From assembly GCA_016617855.1 (NCBI GenBank), contig JAECUM010012931.1, positions 1 to 64,000 on the forward strand: a stretch of DNA of 64,000 nt. The letters run 5' to 3'. Under the pieces are notes generated by a model, which worked only from the letters and a program-made list of their open reading frames with translations, ran no database searches and was not told the origin of the DNA. The translations under genes were made by a program, and so were the position numbers. Position 1 is the stretch's first letter. The number at the start of each line of letters is the position of its first letter. The stretch comes from Megalonaias nervosa (taxonomy: Eukaryota > Mollusca > Bivalvia > Unionida > Unionidae). Shown piece by piece: positions 9,677 through 18,099 of this stretch.

Positions 9677-12322
9677 CATATTACAGTTACAACTTGCACA
9701 ATTATTATTCTGTTGTGTTTTTAGTTTTATAATAAATTCAACATCAATATCAAAGTCACGCTTATTTTTTTTATCACACTGCTTATAACCAGATAGTTTT
9801 TTTCTTATTACGTCATTGCTAACAGTCTGATCATTATTTTCTATGAAATTAATAATAACCCTATGTAGTTGAGATATTCTTCTGACTCTAGAAACTGCAA
9901 GATAGACTAAATTCGACCATTCAATCCGATCATCTATAATCCAGATATTTGTATCAGAAATAGTTAACCCTTGTGAAGAGTGAATAGTTATAGCGTATCC
10001 TAACGTCCACGGTGATTTATTCATATTCAGCGCATTCTCAACGACATTAATATCGACTAAAACAATATCATTCAAAACAAGATTTTGTACTCGGATATTT
10101 TCAGTGTCTCCACCAGGAATTTCAACATCAATATTCTGTTGTCGAGTATCTGCTGGGCGATAACACAAAGGTACAGGTATATCTGAAAACTTTTCTTTAT
10201 GTAACATAAATAATTTATTTTGTAGTTCATCACGAACTATTTTTCTACTTGCAACTATTAAATCAGCGGGATTCCATAAATTTAGAAAATCATTCATAGA
10301 AGTCTCTGGAATTACTCCGCGCATTATTTCACATTGTACTCTGTCTGGTTGTAGTCTAATTAATCTTTTAAATTCCTTCAGAGGTTCATCAATAGCTCTA
10401 TGGTCATCATTTATTTCCTCGTAATAATCTACGTTATTCTTTAGCCATTCATGTGGAGACTGTCCAATAAAAGGTGGTGGTTGACCATGATCACCACACA
10501 TTATTATAGCAGTATTCTTCGTCAATAACCATTCAAGAAATGTTTTTAATATTTCTAACGACACCGTGCATATCTCGTCCCATATAATATATTTAGGTAT
10601 ATATTTCTCACCCATTCGTTCGGGAGTCCATGTGTCTCCACACCATCTAAAGAAACTATGATAAGTACACGATTTTACTCCTCGTTCTTTTATTTCTCTG
10701 GTTAATTTATGTGTCGGTGTCAAAACAATTATATCCGAATTATTATTCATGAATAATTTAATCACACGAGTTGTTTTACCTGAACCACCGCATCCGTTAA
10801 GATAAACAGTTTTATGTCTAGATACAGGATCATATACAGATGGTGCTGATGACTTTGATAGTTTATTATTTTTGTAATATATTTCCTTAATTTCAACGTC
10901 GGCAGATTCAGAATAACTAAGTATATTTTCTTGTTTTATTCTCCATGATCCCCATTCACCATTACCAAGTAGCGGTTTTAATAAATCCGTATATTTTTTA
11001 TTTATATAAAACGAATCCGTGGCGACTCTGACAGCATCACGAGAAAATCTATTTATCATAGACAGTAGATTTATAGAAACATATGCCAACATAGATGATC
11101 TTAAATGAGTAAATTGTGGTGAGTCACCATCAAGATAGCTCACAATTGTACCTAGTTTGGTTCCGTCTGATAAATAAGCATTACTCCGATTTATAAATAT
11201 GTTTTTTTCTGTTGTATCAGCAATTATAAAATCGAGTTCAGCATCGTCCATAATTAATCTTGTACAGTGTCTTTTATGATCATAGGCTCCTCCTTGAGTA
11301 AATTTACCAATTATCTTTCTACCAAGATCTTTTGCAAGTTTTTCATCATGCTCGTCTCTGCATTTACGTATATTATTAGTAATTTTAATAATGTCATCTT
11401 CATTAAGATTAGGAAATTCTTTCCTGGCATCATCAATATTAAATCTATTTGGTTCTGGTAACCAAATTTGTTTCTGTGGACTATATGATATAATGGCCTC
11501 GCTCACCTGTAAAGATATTAAAATTCCAACATCAAGTATATATCGCAATAGTACTATTGGAACCCAACATTTTTCTGAAAAATGTCTTCCAAACCAAGTA
11601 TAAGTAATCGGATGGAGATTTTCTGCAAATTCGAATGATTCTACATGAGCAAATCCTGTTAAATCAAAATCTGGTAAATGTCCGTTTATTGCAACCCTGG
11701 TCATTTCGTGTGATGGATGTCCGAATCTCTTAAAGTATTTAGAACATTCTCCGTATCCAAGAAAACTTCCAGGATAACATGCTACCATATCGACGGATAT
11801 AACGTCACTATAGTTGTATTTAGTATTCCATAATCCTCCGTGTCCATATTCTACGCAGCTTTTATGAATATCTTCAAGAAATTCCGATCGTGTTGGTTTC
11901 CATAAATTTTTCTCCTGAGCAAAATGAGCCGCTACGGATGGAACTGTAAAACAATTATTTAATAATTGTCTAACTTTGACATCGTCTGAAGTATACTTCA
12001 GCGCAATATTTTCCATTTCTACATTAAGAGATTCTATACGGTAAATATCACCATTAGGCCGTACAAACTGATCGTAATTATCATATTCCGAACTCTGAAA
12101 TAACCAAACGGACACAGGGTCACTTTTACTGATATTTCTGATAAAATCAAATATATGACCATCATAAAATTTAACTTTTCTATCTCGTGGAAATATTGTT
12201 ACTGCTGAGGTCCATGCGTGCGAATTATGATCAATAATATCTATTGGAGCTCCTCTTGATTCATATTTCGATTTATATAAAATCTCTCCTGTCAGCGTTT
12301 TTACTGTTATTGGGAATTTCAA
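9488..12322 (-). CDS. Family-B polymerase palm + SF1 helicase + HNH nuclease fusion (main open frame)
   Basis: A 944-residue open frame; its first codon is TTG and the frame is open upstream to about 12397, so it is the C-terminal part of a longer protein. The polymerase palm comes first: motif A SVDMVACYP (D178), motif B region GRKIIGKFTQGG (about 334-345), motif C VATDSFY (D436), where the usual DTD is ATD. An SF1 helicase of Pif1/RecD type follows: Walker A GCGGSGKT (510-517), Walker B WDE (581-583), motif III GDHGQPPP (610-617), motif V TIHSSQG, motif VI YLAVSRVRR. The C-terminus is HNH-like: CASC, DRIN, GHTRDN, CLECN (875-918). It is presumably the replicase of the element. The tail overlaps the integrase frame by 189 bp, tail to tail. 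A classical Polinton polymerase lacks the fused helicase, as far as I know. Confidence 0.85.
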   Translation of the reverse strand: MKFPITVKTLTGEILYKSKYESRGAPIDIIDHNSHAWTSAVTIFPRDRKVKFYDGHIFDFIRNISKSDPVSVWLFQSSEYDNYDQFVRPNGDIYRIESLNVEMENIALKYTSDDVKVRQLLNNCFTVPSVAAHFAQEKNLWKPTRSEFLEDIHKSCVEYGHGGLWNTKYNYSDVISVDMVACYPGSFLGYGECSKYFKRFGHPSHEMTRVAINGHLPDFDLTGFAHVESFEFAENLHPITYTWFGRHFSEKCWVPIVLLRYILDVGILISLQVSEAIISYSPQKQIWLPEPNRFNIDDARKEFPNLNEDDIIKITNNIRKCRDEHDEKLAKDLGRKIIGKFTQGGAYDHKRHCTRLIMDDAELDFIIADTTEKNIFINRSNAYLSDGTKLGTIVSYLDGDSPQFTHLRSSMLAYVSINLLSMINRFSRDAVRVATDSFYINKKYTDLLKPLLGNGEWGSWRIKQENILSYSESADVEIKEIYYKNNKLSKSSAPSVYDPVSRHKTVYLNGCGGSGKTTRVIKLFMNNNSDIIVLTPTHKLTREIKERGVKSCTYHSFFRWCGDTWTPERMGEKYIPKYIIWDEICTVSLEILKTFLEWLLTKNTAIIMCGDHGQPPPFIGQSPHEWLKNNVDYYEEINDDHRAIDEPLKEFKRLIRLQPDRVQCEIMRGVIPETSMNDFLNLWNPADLIVASRKIVRDELQNKLFMLHKEKFSDIPVPLCYRPADTRQQNIDVEIPGGDTENIRVQNLVLNDIVLVDINVVENALNMNKSPWTLGYAITIHSSQGLTISDTNIWIIDDRIEWSNLVYLAVSRVRRISQLHRVIINFIENNDQTVSNDVIRKKLSGYKQCDKKNKRDFDIDVEFIIKLKTQQNNNCASCNCNMLWQYSNNNPRQFTVDRINSDLGHTRDNVMLTCLECNRRRGAGRPGSGYVIVCGGNCVFRNYL

Positions 12323-12390
12323 TTTCTTTTCTAGTTCAGCGACATCTTTAATAGATGCTCCGGTATCTTTAACTGATTCTGCCCAAGTAT

Positions 12391-12867
12391 TTATTTTTTA
12401 CGTCGTAAATCTGTTAAACCATTACCACGTATCGCATTTGTAAAATGTTCTGTAACTCGTTCAGCTACACAGTTTATTCTTGATTCTGACAATTTCATAG
12501 GTTTTAGATCCCCGACGTCAGGTTTATTATTCAGCGGATATATTGCATATACGACTGCAGTAACTGGGTAGCTCCGTTCATAATATACCTTATCAATACC
12601 AGTCAGTATTCCGGGCTTAGATTTATTATTTAAGAGAACAATATTATTTCCTGACTGTATATGTACTGGATCGCGTTTGTCACGAATAATCCAAATATCT
12701 TCTTTTGTATTTACAATAAATTTTATTAAAATAAAATATTTTTGATCATCAAGGTAATTAATAATTATTTTTCCTCGTTTGTCATTCATTATATTAGTAA
12801 CATTTCCGACTCTGAATGTTGACCATACATGACGCACCATCGTCACGAAATTCATTTTTTGCTTCAC
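12391..12867 (-). CDS. Upstream segment of the polymerase-helicase gene (frame-broken)
   Basis: This frame encodes about 150 residues with no domain I can name. It continues into the large polymerase frame: its last codons (ending LRRKK) run into an A-run, on the + strand the T tract 12394-12399, and the large frame is open from the same place. At its 5' end it overlaps the next segment across another A-run (12855-12860). I interpret all three frames as one gene of roughly 1,170 codons broken by indels. A separate gene is less likely because it has no spacer or A/T leader of its own. Confidence 0.65.
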   Translation of the reverse strand: MKQKMNFVTMVRHVWSTFRVGNVTNIMNDKRGKIIINYLDDQKYFILIKFIVNTKEDIWIIRDKRDPVHIQSGNNIVLLNNKSKPGILTGIDKVYYERSYPVTAVVYAIYPLNNKPDVGDLKPMKLSESRINCVAERVTEHFTNAIRGNGLTDLRRKK

Positions 12868-12994
12868 GAATACGTTCGGTTATATCCTCATCTGTTAATG
12901 CCAAATCTTGCATCAAAGTACTATATTTATATTCTGATAGTCTGTCAAGATCAAATCTAGCATGAGAAGGTTTAATTGCCGATAATTCCTCCAT
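12794..12994 (-). CDS. N-terminal segment of the polymerase-helicase gene
   Basis: Starts at an ATG behind an A/T leader (aattatATG), diverging from the zinc-protein gene at 13039. About 50 residues are plausible as the true N-terminus (acidic and basic, probably helical). The frame then shifts relative to the next segment at the homopolymer 12855-12860, and the residues after that point are probably out of frame. No catalytic motif is visible here. Confidence 0.6.
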   Translation of the reverse strand: MEELSAIKPSHARFDLDRLSEYKYSTLMQDLALTDEDITERIREAKNEFRDDGASCMVNIQSRKCY

Positions 12995-13038
12995 ATAATT
13001 AAGACAAGTATTTAAATTAAAATTTTAGTATATATATA
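12995..13038. promoter_or_regulatory. Divergent A/T-rich promoter region
   Basis: 44 bp between the polymerase-helicase start (-) and the zinc-protein start (+), about 90 percent A/T, including tatatatata immediately before the plus-strand ATG. Confidence 0.5.
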
Positions 13039-13353
13039 ATGATTGAAACAAAGAACAAATGTGCTTGGCTCAGAATTGGATATACTTCTCTTTGTAATAA
13101 ACCGTGCGTGAATGAATACTGCGGAAATCATGCACAGAGTATCAAAAATGGAAGTACAGGACCAATACCGTGTATTCAATGTGGTGTTGGAGTCAGAGGA
13201 AAAACTCAATTGTGTCTAAAATGTGGCGGAAAAAAATATAGAGAATTAAAACGATATTATGACAAAAAAAATAATACATCAGCAGGTAAATCTCCTATAC
13301 AAACCGTAGAAGATTATCTGGTCAGATTTCAAAATAATGATTTAGACAAATAA
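13039..13353 (+). CDS. Cysteine-rich zinc-binding protein (hypothetical)
   Basis: A 104-residue basic protein with regularly spaced cysteines: two in the first 25 residues, then NEYCGNH, PCIQCG and LCLKCGG (about residues 30-66). This suggests two or three zinc-ribbon-like modules, followed by a Lys-rich tail. The arrangement recalls small viral transcription or DNA-binding factors, but I cannot name the family. ATG sits directly in a tatataATG leader. It is followed after 14 bp by the HNH gene, so the two are likely co-transcribed. Confidence 0.7.
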   Translation: MIETKNKCAWLRIGYTSLCNKPCVNEYCGNHAQSIKNGSTGPIPCIQCGVGVRGKTQLCLKCGGKKYRELKRYYDKKNNTSAGKSPIQTVEDYLVRFQNNDLDK

Positions 13354-13367
13354 TATTATTATATAAA

Positions 13368-13946
13368 ATGACTCAGACAAATCAGACTTATGATGAAATG
13401 ATCGACAACGATATTATAAGAGAATTAAGAAAAAAAGCATTTCGTAATAAATACGAATTTGTTAAACATCCAGTATATAAAAATTATGAAGCATCGCGAG
13501 ATGGTGTAATCAGACACTGTAGATTGAAAAAACCAGTCGGTCCTGTTGATAATACTGGTTATTTTAGATTTAATGTTGCTAGAGGAAAAAGATACTTATC
13601 AAGTAGATTCGTATTTGAATGTTTTCATGGAGTAGTTGAAAATGGACTTGTAGTTGATCACATTGACGGAAATCCCCATAATAATCGGTTATCTAACCTG
13701 CAAGCTATTACACAGAGTCAGAATACTGTACGTGGAAATACTGGAAAATGTAAGGTATTTACAAAGAGAGCTGTTAAATCGATAAATACAGAAACAGACC
13801 AAGAAATAACTTTTGAATCGATGTATGCGGCTGCAAAATATTTTAGTATACATACACGATCGGTGCAATTTGTCGCAAATAAAGTATATAAATCTGCATT
13901 TTCATTCAAATATAACCAGCATATAATATTTGAATATATTATCTAA
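13368..13946 (+). CDS. HNH homing-type endonuclease with NUMOD-like modules
   Basis: 192 residues. An N-terminal NUMOD4-like segment (YEASRDGVIRH, about 44-55) precedes an HNH_3-type core (VVDHIDGNPHNNRLSNLQAI, about 98-117). That core holds the catalytic His and the Asn-rich metal/DNA loop. A NUMOD1-like helix-turn-helix follows (ESMYAAAKYFSIHTRSV, about 144-160). This order is typical of free-standing homing endonucleases of phages and algal or giant viruses. It may cut DNA of competing elements or spread itself. The frame is intact. It is the second HNH domain in the element, besides the one fused to the helicase. The stop lies 40 bp from the end of the convergent gene at 13986. Confidence 0.85.
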   Translation: MTQTNQTYDEMIDNDIIRELRKKAFRNKYEFVKHPVYKNYEASRDGVIRHCRLKKPVGPVDNTGYFRFNVARGKRYLSSRFVFECFHGVVENGLVVDHIDGNPHNNRLSNLQAITQSQNTVRGNTGKCKVFTKRAVKSINTETDQEITFESMYAAAKYFSIHTRSVQFVANKVYKSAFSFKYNQHIIFEYII

Positions 13947-13985
13947 CTCTGTTTTCCTAATAAATAAATTGTATATAATTCGACT

Positions 13986-14399
13986 CTATATTTTACCATG
14001 GATACCTTCACCGTCGCTGCTCTCAGTGTCACTTTCACTTTTGACAGAATCAAATAATATAATCTTTCTTAATTGCATTACACGATTATCTACAATCTTC
14101 TTTTTCTCGTATTCACGAGATAGTTCGGATCTGACATTTTCGATCGAACGTGCAAGAGGCGCAAATAGCTTTACCTGTTTTTCATTTACCATCGCCAGTG
14201 ATTCTAACATAGACTGATAAATTGATTTTACGAATTTATAATTAGATGGTAATGTGTATTTATTGTCAATTTTTCTTTGTTTTAATATTTCATAATCATA
14301 TAATATTTTTTCAGGATCGAGATTATCAGATATATTTATTCCGTTATGCTTTAATTTTTTAATAGCAGAAGTAATATCATTTATATTTTCCTGGTTCAT
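13986..14399 (-). CDS. Hypothetical small helical protein
   Basis: 137 residues, highly charged, predicted mostly helical, with an acidic Ser-rich tail (SESDTESSDGEG). I recognise no domain. It sits last in the leftward virion block and starts behind a tatataATG leader, so a structural or assembly role is a reasonable guess from position only. Confidence 0.65.
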   Translation of the reverse strand: MNQENINDITSAIKKLKHNGINISDNLDPEKILYDYEILKQRKIDNKYTLPSNYKFVKSIYQSMLESLAMVNEKQVKLFAPLARSIENVRSELSREYEKKKIVDNRVMQLRKIILFDSVKSESDTESSDGEGIHGKI

Positions 14400-14558
14400 T
14401 ATATAATAATTATTTCTTTAAAATAAATAATATCAGTCTCTGAATAATTATTTAAAAAAATGTAGTCCCCATAAACCCATCAGATTAAAAAAAATATATT
14501 ATTTCAGAATCAGATTATTTTTTCCCTTATTATATTAGGAAATATTTAATCAGACGTT

Positions 14559-15239
14559 CTACGAGCGTATATATAAATTAATATTAAGAGATTCTTGTCT
14601 TAAATCCAAAATATTTCCTGCCTGGTCAGTGAGTTTGAAATTTATTCTTGTCAGAAATGGATTATGAACTCGCAGGTACACGGGGTTAATTGGTTCAGAC
14701 ACAATTAGCCAACCTGGCGGGTCTTTAGGGCTAAATGAATATAGTATATACCCCTGTTCCGCAGTGCCACTGCGGTGATTAGATTTTGAAAGATCTACTT
14801 GATAACTGTCATCAATTACGTCACATACCAGATTGACTGCAATTGTTGTTGTTATATTTACAATACCAGGTGAGATATGGCGACCTCCACCGTGTGGATC
14901 ATTATTATATTTAAGAATAGTTGGTGTAGGTATTAATTTTTTCCATGAATCACATATTCTTTTAAATTGTTCATCAATAAGATCATTAACTGATTTCTTT
15001 AGCTCTTCAGAGTTAAATCCAGGAATTATAAATGTTGATAGTTGTTCTCGCGTAATTCCGAAATGTTTTAGAAATATTATTGTGAACAGAAGATTTAGTT
15101 TAACAGCTCGAGGTGGACCGTCTTCATTAACTATATATAACTCTTTATATCGTTTATCTGCTGCTATGTTCATTAATTTTTTTTCTCTGTTAATAATAAT
15201 ATCATTCATGAAATCTAGGTCTGAAGCAACTTGATTCAA
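14559..15239 (-). CDS. C-terminal part of the penton-like protein gene (frame-broken)
   Basis: The listed first codon is TTG. The same frame is open further upstream to about 15480, where it overlaps the end of the penton-like frame. No A/T leader or ATG precedes it, so I read it as the distal part of the gene that starts at 16063, separated by a single indel in the A-run 15471-15474 (+ strand). It contains a helical middle region and a beta-rich end (about residues 120-226) that could be a receptor-facing or trimerisation domain. The function of this part is unknown. Confidence 0.6.
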   Translation of the reverse strand: MNQVASDLDFMNDIIINREKKLMNIAADKRYKELYIVNEDGPPRAVKLNLLFTIIFLKHFGITREQLSTFIIPGFNSEELKKSVNDLIDEQFKRICDSWKKLIPTPTILKYNNDPHGGGRHISPGIVNITTTIAVNLVCDVIDDSYQVDLSKSNHRSGTAEQGYILYSFSPKDPPGWLIVSEPINPVYLRVHNPFLTRINFKLTDQAGNILDLRQESLNINLYIRS

Positions 15240-15445
15240 ATGTTGTATTATTTCAATTATTTGATTTTTTAAGTCATCGTTGTAGGAAGTGCTAATGCTG
15301 GAAAATAAATTTCTTAGATAATTAAGTATACGTCCGTGTTCAGACTTAATTGTATTAGCATATGAATTTATTTCATCAACATCAAGTACTATTATTTTAC
15401 CTTTTTTACCATCAACTATTTTTGTAAAATGGGTTTCTGTTTTAT

Positions 15446-16063
15446 CTATATAATGTATAACTCCATCACCAAAATATCGTCGCCATGGGTAAGCATTTTT
15501 TCTGTTCGATATTCTGGAGGTTTTATAAATTTTTTAACATCTACGACAAAATCAGATCTCTGTGGTTCTGGTGGTGTTTGATAAACTGGTGGATATTCAG
15601 GCCAACCTAATACTGATCTAATCGAACTTTGATAAATATCTACGGAGTAATCAGGGGAATTTATTTCAATAACCGCAGATAGTGTTGGTTCGTAGACAGT
15701 AATTGCTATTTTTGATTCTTTTCCTGTAATAGATTTAATTCTGCGTTGGAACTCATCATTAATCTGTTCTATTTGATAACTGCCCGTTGGAATAGAAACT
15801 ATTTGCCAATCAGGAGTTCCATCAGGCTTATTCTTATTAGCGAATATTAATGAATTATTTGGCTGTAGTCCACCAAATGGTTTTGATCTAATGTTGGGCC
15901 AGCTATAATAAACTCGCAATTGTGCTAATGCTATTTCTTTTGCAGGAATTGCGGTTGGAAAATTGACACTAAACTCAGGATTAGTCGAACTTAACGATAT
16001 CATCGTAGTTTTTGACGGAGTTGTATTAATAACGATCTGCTGAAGTAACTCCCTGTCTGTCAT
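15446..16063 (-). CDS. Penton-like minor capsid protein, N-terminal part
   Basis: 205 residues with the layout of the single-jelly-roll vertex protein of Polintons/adintoviruses: an N-terminal strand region (TTMISLSSTNPEFSVNF), a conserved-looking IALAQLRVYYSWPNI (about 44-58), then WQIVSIPTGSYQIEQIN and a C-terminal strand pair. Such proteins fill the capsid five-fold vertices. The ATG overlaps the end of the membrane-protein gene by 38 bp, so translation may be coupled. The frame ends prematurely just after an A-run (15471-15474); the neighbouring frame continues without a stop to 14559. Confidence 0.7.
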   Translation of the reverse strand: MTDRELLQQIVINTTPSKTTMISLSSTNPEFSVNFPTAIPAKEIALAQLRVYYSWPNIRSKPFGGLQPNNSLIFANKNKPDGTPDWQIVSIPTGSYQIEQINDEFQRRIKSITGKESKIAITVYEPTLSAVIEINSPDYSVDIYQSSIRSVLGWPEYPPVYQTPPEPQRSDFVVDVKKFIKPPEYRTEKMLTHGDDILVMELYII

Positions 16064-16364
16064 TATTATTATTGTTGTTATTTAATTCGTTAAAATCATT
16101 AACGATCACTTTAAAAGCGTCATCATAAGTTTTCATCATCATCGCGAATTCAGTATCAGATATTTCACCATCACTAACACATGAAGAAATATACAAAGAT
16201 AATTTAGAACATGCATCTGCCACTGTGTGTAATTTAATCATATAATCGTGCAATTTAGCATTTGTACAAGTATGTATCTTTTTGGTTATAATACCGAGAA
16301 CTCCAGCAATAGTCGTTGATGCTGAAACGATAATGGTTATAATAGTAGGTGCTGTCATCGTCAA
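16026..16364 (-). CDS. Small membrane-associated virion protein, C-terminal part
   Basis: 112 residues. The first ~25 residues are a hydrophobic, Ile/Thr-rich segment consistent with a transmembrane helix. A soluble helical part with DGEISDTEFAMM (about 75-86) follows, a pattern I associate with a common short Polinton protein. An Asn run lies near the end. The frame is open upstream to about 16455 and encodes a second hydrophobic stretch, so the gene probably starts at 16561 (separate entry), with an indel in between. Role inferred from context only: possibly membrane interaction during assembly or entry. Confidence 0.6.
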   Translation of the reverse strand: MTMTAPTIITIIVSASTTIAGVLGIITKKIHTCTNAKLHDYMIKLHTVADACSKLSLYISSCVSDGEISDTEFAMMMKTYDDAFKVIVNDFNELNNNNNNNDRQGVTSADRY

Positions 16365-16453
16365 TGTTGATAATAATAATCCTGTTCCAGTAATAACAGC
16401 AGAAACCGAGTAAACAACTACATCGATGACAACTATACGTCTTTTGTATTTTT

Positions 16454-16561
16454 TTATTTTCTGTTATAATAGTCGATAAAATTATTTAGTTTAGTGAGAC
16501 GCTCACATACTTGATTGCATCTGTAACGTTGAACGTCAATGCGAGACTGAGGTTGATCCAT
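16454..16561 (-). CDS. N-terminal segment of the membrane-protein gene
   Basis: A 35-codon frame from an ATG behind an ataataataATG leader, starting MDQPQSRID and ending after YYNRK at a stop next to the T-run 16457-16460 (+ strand). The downstream frame, offset by one, is open through this point and leads into the 16026-16364 frame. It is too short to stand alone and fits as the N-terminus of that gene. Confidence 0.5.
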   Translation of the reverse strand: MDQPQSRIDVQRYRCNQVCERLTKLNNFIDYYNRK

Positions 16562-16571
16562 TATTATTATA

Positions 16572-17050
16572 TTAAGTGATTAATTGCGGTGTTTCAACCA
16601 CAAATTCCATATGCCACCAATAAGGCACTGAGGTTATTGTTTGATTATATATTCTCAGTATAAATGTTTCTTCAACATTTTTTATTAACAATATAGATAC
16701 AATTCCAGAGAGAGAATCAGTTGAATGACGCAATATATGTCTGTTAATTATAGCAAATCTTTCATCACTAAATACGGACAGCCTGTAAATACCAGTAACT
16801 TCTGCGGTATATTTGATAGTGTTATTTTGTGGTGTCCATATTGATTGTCCTGATGCTACTGTATATACGATATTTTTAATTTGTCCGTGTGGAATTTTAA
16901 TCAGATTAGTTTTTTGAACAATATTAGGTATTCCACTGGCAATATCATTAAGTTTCGTGTTAATGTCGGCTAGTTTTATGTCAACGGTTGGTGGATCACC
17001 AAAAAATTCTTTAATGAGTTTGTTTATGTTTTTACGAAAATTTAAAACGT
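16572..17050 (-). CDS. C-terminal domain of the fibre-like protein (no ATG of its own)
   Basis: An open frame of about 155 codons without an ATG. The last ~90 residues look beta-rich (SGQSIWTPQNN, EVTGIYRLSVF, VEETFILRIYNQ), consistent with a trimeric head or knob domain. It meets the preceding fibre frame (17042-17344) at the A-run 17044-17047 (+ strand). The most economical reading is one fibre gene running 17670 to 16572, broken by two homopolymer indels. It is not in any ATG-based list, so it would be missed by standard gene finding. Confidence 0.6.
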
Positions 17051-17344
17051 TTCTAAATTTTTATAAAAAGTAGCACTAAGTGTAGTCATTTCATCACCGA
17101 TTGTTTTTAACGAAGTTGAAATAGGAATTTCCTTATCATCAACATACTTTTTCGTTGCAGCATCAAAATCATATTCCGGTGTTCTAAGATTATTAATGCC
17201 ATTATTATTCATGTCGAGAAATGCACGCATTATACCGTGGTTGGTCAGTACATATTTAGATTCTTGATCGTCGACATATTTCTTTGTTGCGGCGTCTGCA
17301 TCTGCGGTTGGATTTCCAATGTCGGTGATTTTATTCTGATTCAT
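17042..17344 (-). CDS. Fibre-like protein, central segment with phage-tail-fibre repeats
   Basis: 100 residues with two copies of a motif familiar from phage and algal-virus tail fibres: NKITDIGNPTADADAATKKY near residues 4-23 and a weaker NNGINNLRTPEYDFDAATKK at about 47-66. Each is followed by VDD(Q/K)E. Such repeats form intertwined trimeric shafts. This supports a host-attachment fibre function, inferred from family knowledge. It overlaps the 17341-17670 frame end to start, and the two appear to be pieces of one gene. Confidence 0.7.
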   Translation of the reverse strand: MNQNKITDIGNPTADADAATKKYVDDQESKYVLTNHGIMRAFLDMNNNGINNLRTPEYDFDAATKKYVDDKEIPISTSLKTIGDEMTTLSATFYKNLETF

Positions 17345-17670
17345 ATTAATATCTCCTGTAAATACATCGCCGGATTTCTTAATATAATTACTGAGTGATG
17401 TACCAGAATCTTGTATTTTACCTTGATCGCAAAAATAACTATATTATCAGTGACTGCAGTTGGAATTCTTATAAGAACATCTGATAGTTGTATATTACTC
17501 GTTTTTAATCGTCCTTGATTATCCTGAAAAACAACTACTTCATTTTGATCCACACTTGCGAGATTTAATAAATCATCAATTTCATTTCTGAGCTGATCGA
17601 GAGTTGCATACTTAGATAAATCAACTTGTTGATGACCTCTACGGGAAGATCTTCCATAAATATCCACCAT
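17341..17670 (-). CDS. Fibre-like protein, N-terminal segment
   Basis: 109 residues from an ATG behind an aatataATG leader, nine bases after the protease gene. The N-terminal 25 residues could be the capsid-anchoring tail. A coiled-coil-like stretch (DQLRNEIDDLLNLAS) and a shaft-like QDNQGRLKTSNIQ follow. The last ~30 residues are probably out of frame, because the alternative frame continues through the A-run 17431-17435 (+ strand) into the next segment. Confidence 0.6.
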   Translation of the reverse strand: MVDIYGRSSRRGHQQVDLSKYATLDQLRNEIDDLLNLASVDQNEVVVFQDNQGRLKTSNIQLSDVLIRIPTAVTDNIVIFAIKVKYKILVHHSVIILRNPAMYLQEILI

Positions 17671-17678
17671 TATATTTA

Positions 17679-18026
17679 CTAATGTCTGTTTAAATATGAC
17701 GTCGTAGTATATTCATGTACAACTTTGTGGGGGGGTTTTGTTGATTTTGATATAGCATCAAGTACATTAAGTACTTCTCGACCACATATTGGTGGATCGG
17801 TTAATGTTTGTGTAGGTAATGTTGAATACCATATTGGAATACTTTGATAACCGCTAATATACTTTAAGAATTCTTTTGGTGGAGCTAGTCCATATGAATC
17901 AAAATAAATAATTCCACGTGGATCAATTGCATAAGCGACCCAATGCGTGCCTGGACCAGAATTTTCATCGAGATTAATAATACCTGTTTCAATATTGTTT
18001 GGTTGTTTCGGTAATTGATCGCGCAT
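17679..18026 (-). CDS. Adenain-like maturation cysteine protease (main frame)
   Basis: 115 residues with the C5/C48-type triad in order: His28 (GTHWVAY), Asp43 (YFDSYG), the oxyanion Gln73 and Cys81 (ICGREVL). These proteases cleave capsid and core proteins during virion maturation in adenoviruses and Polintons. All four key residues are present. The N-terminal ~20 residues lie in another frame (17885-18091, ATG at 18091), separated by an indel in the T-run 18043-18047 (+ strand), so the ATG at 18026 is probably internal. Confidence 0.88.
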   Translation of the reverse strand: MRDQLPKQPNNIETGIINLDENSGPGTHWVAYAIDPRGIIYFDSYGLAPPKEFLKYISGYQSIPIWYSTLPTQTLTDPPICGREVLNVLDAISKSTKPPHKVVHEYTTTSYLNRH

Positions 18027-18091
18027 AAAAACTCCTCTAAAATTTTTATTTTTAATTTTTTAGCAGCATCTAGTAAATCAAAATTGGACAT
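18027..18091 (-). CDS. N-terminal segment of the adenain-like protease gene
   Basis: Starts at the ATG at 18091 (MSNFDLLDAAKKLKI) and leads directly into the protease frame after the homopolymer at 18043-18047. The same open frame runs on to 17885 but yields unlikely protein beyond the break. It lies 8 bp downstream of the stop of the LTxxQ gene. Confidence 0.6.
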
Positions 18092-18099
18092 AGGAGATA

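Noticed and set aside
12855..12860. Possible programmed -1 frameshift site (A AAA AAT) in the polymerase gene
   Set aside because: The -1 frame hits a stop immediately; the continuing frame is the other one. Together with eight other breaks in homopolymers, a simple indel explains it better.
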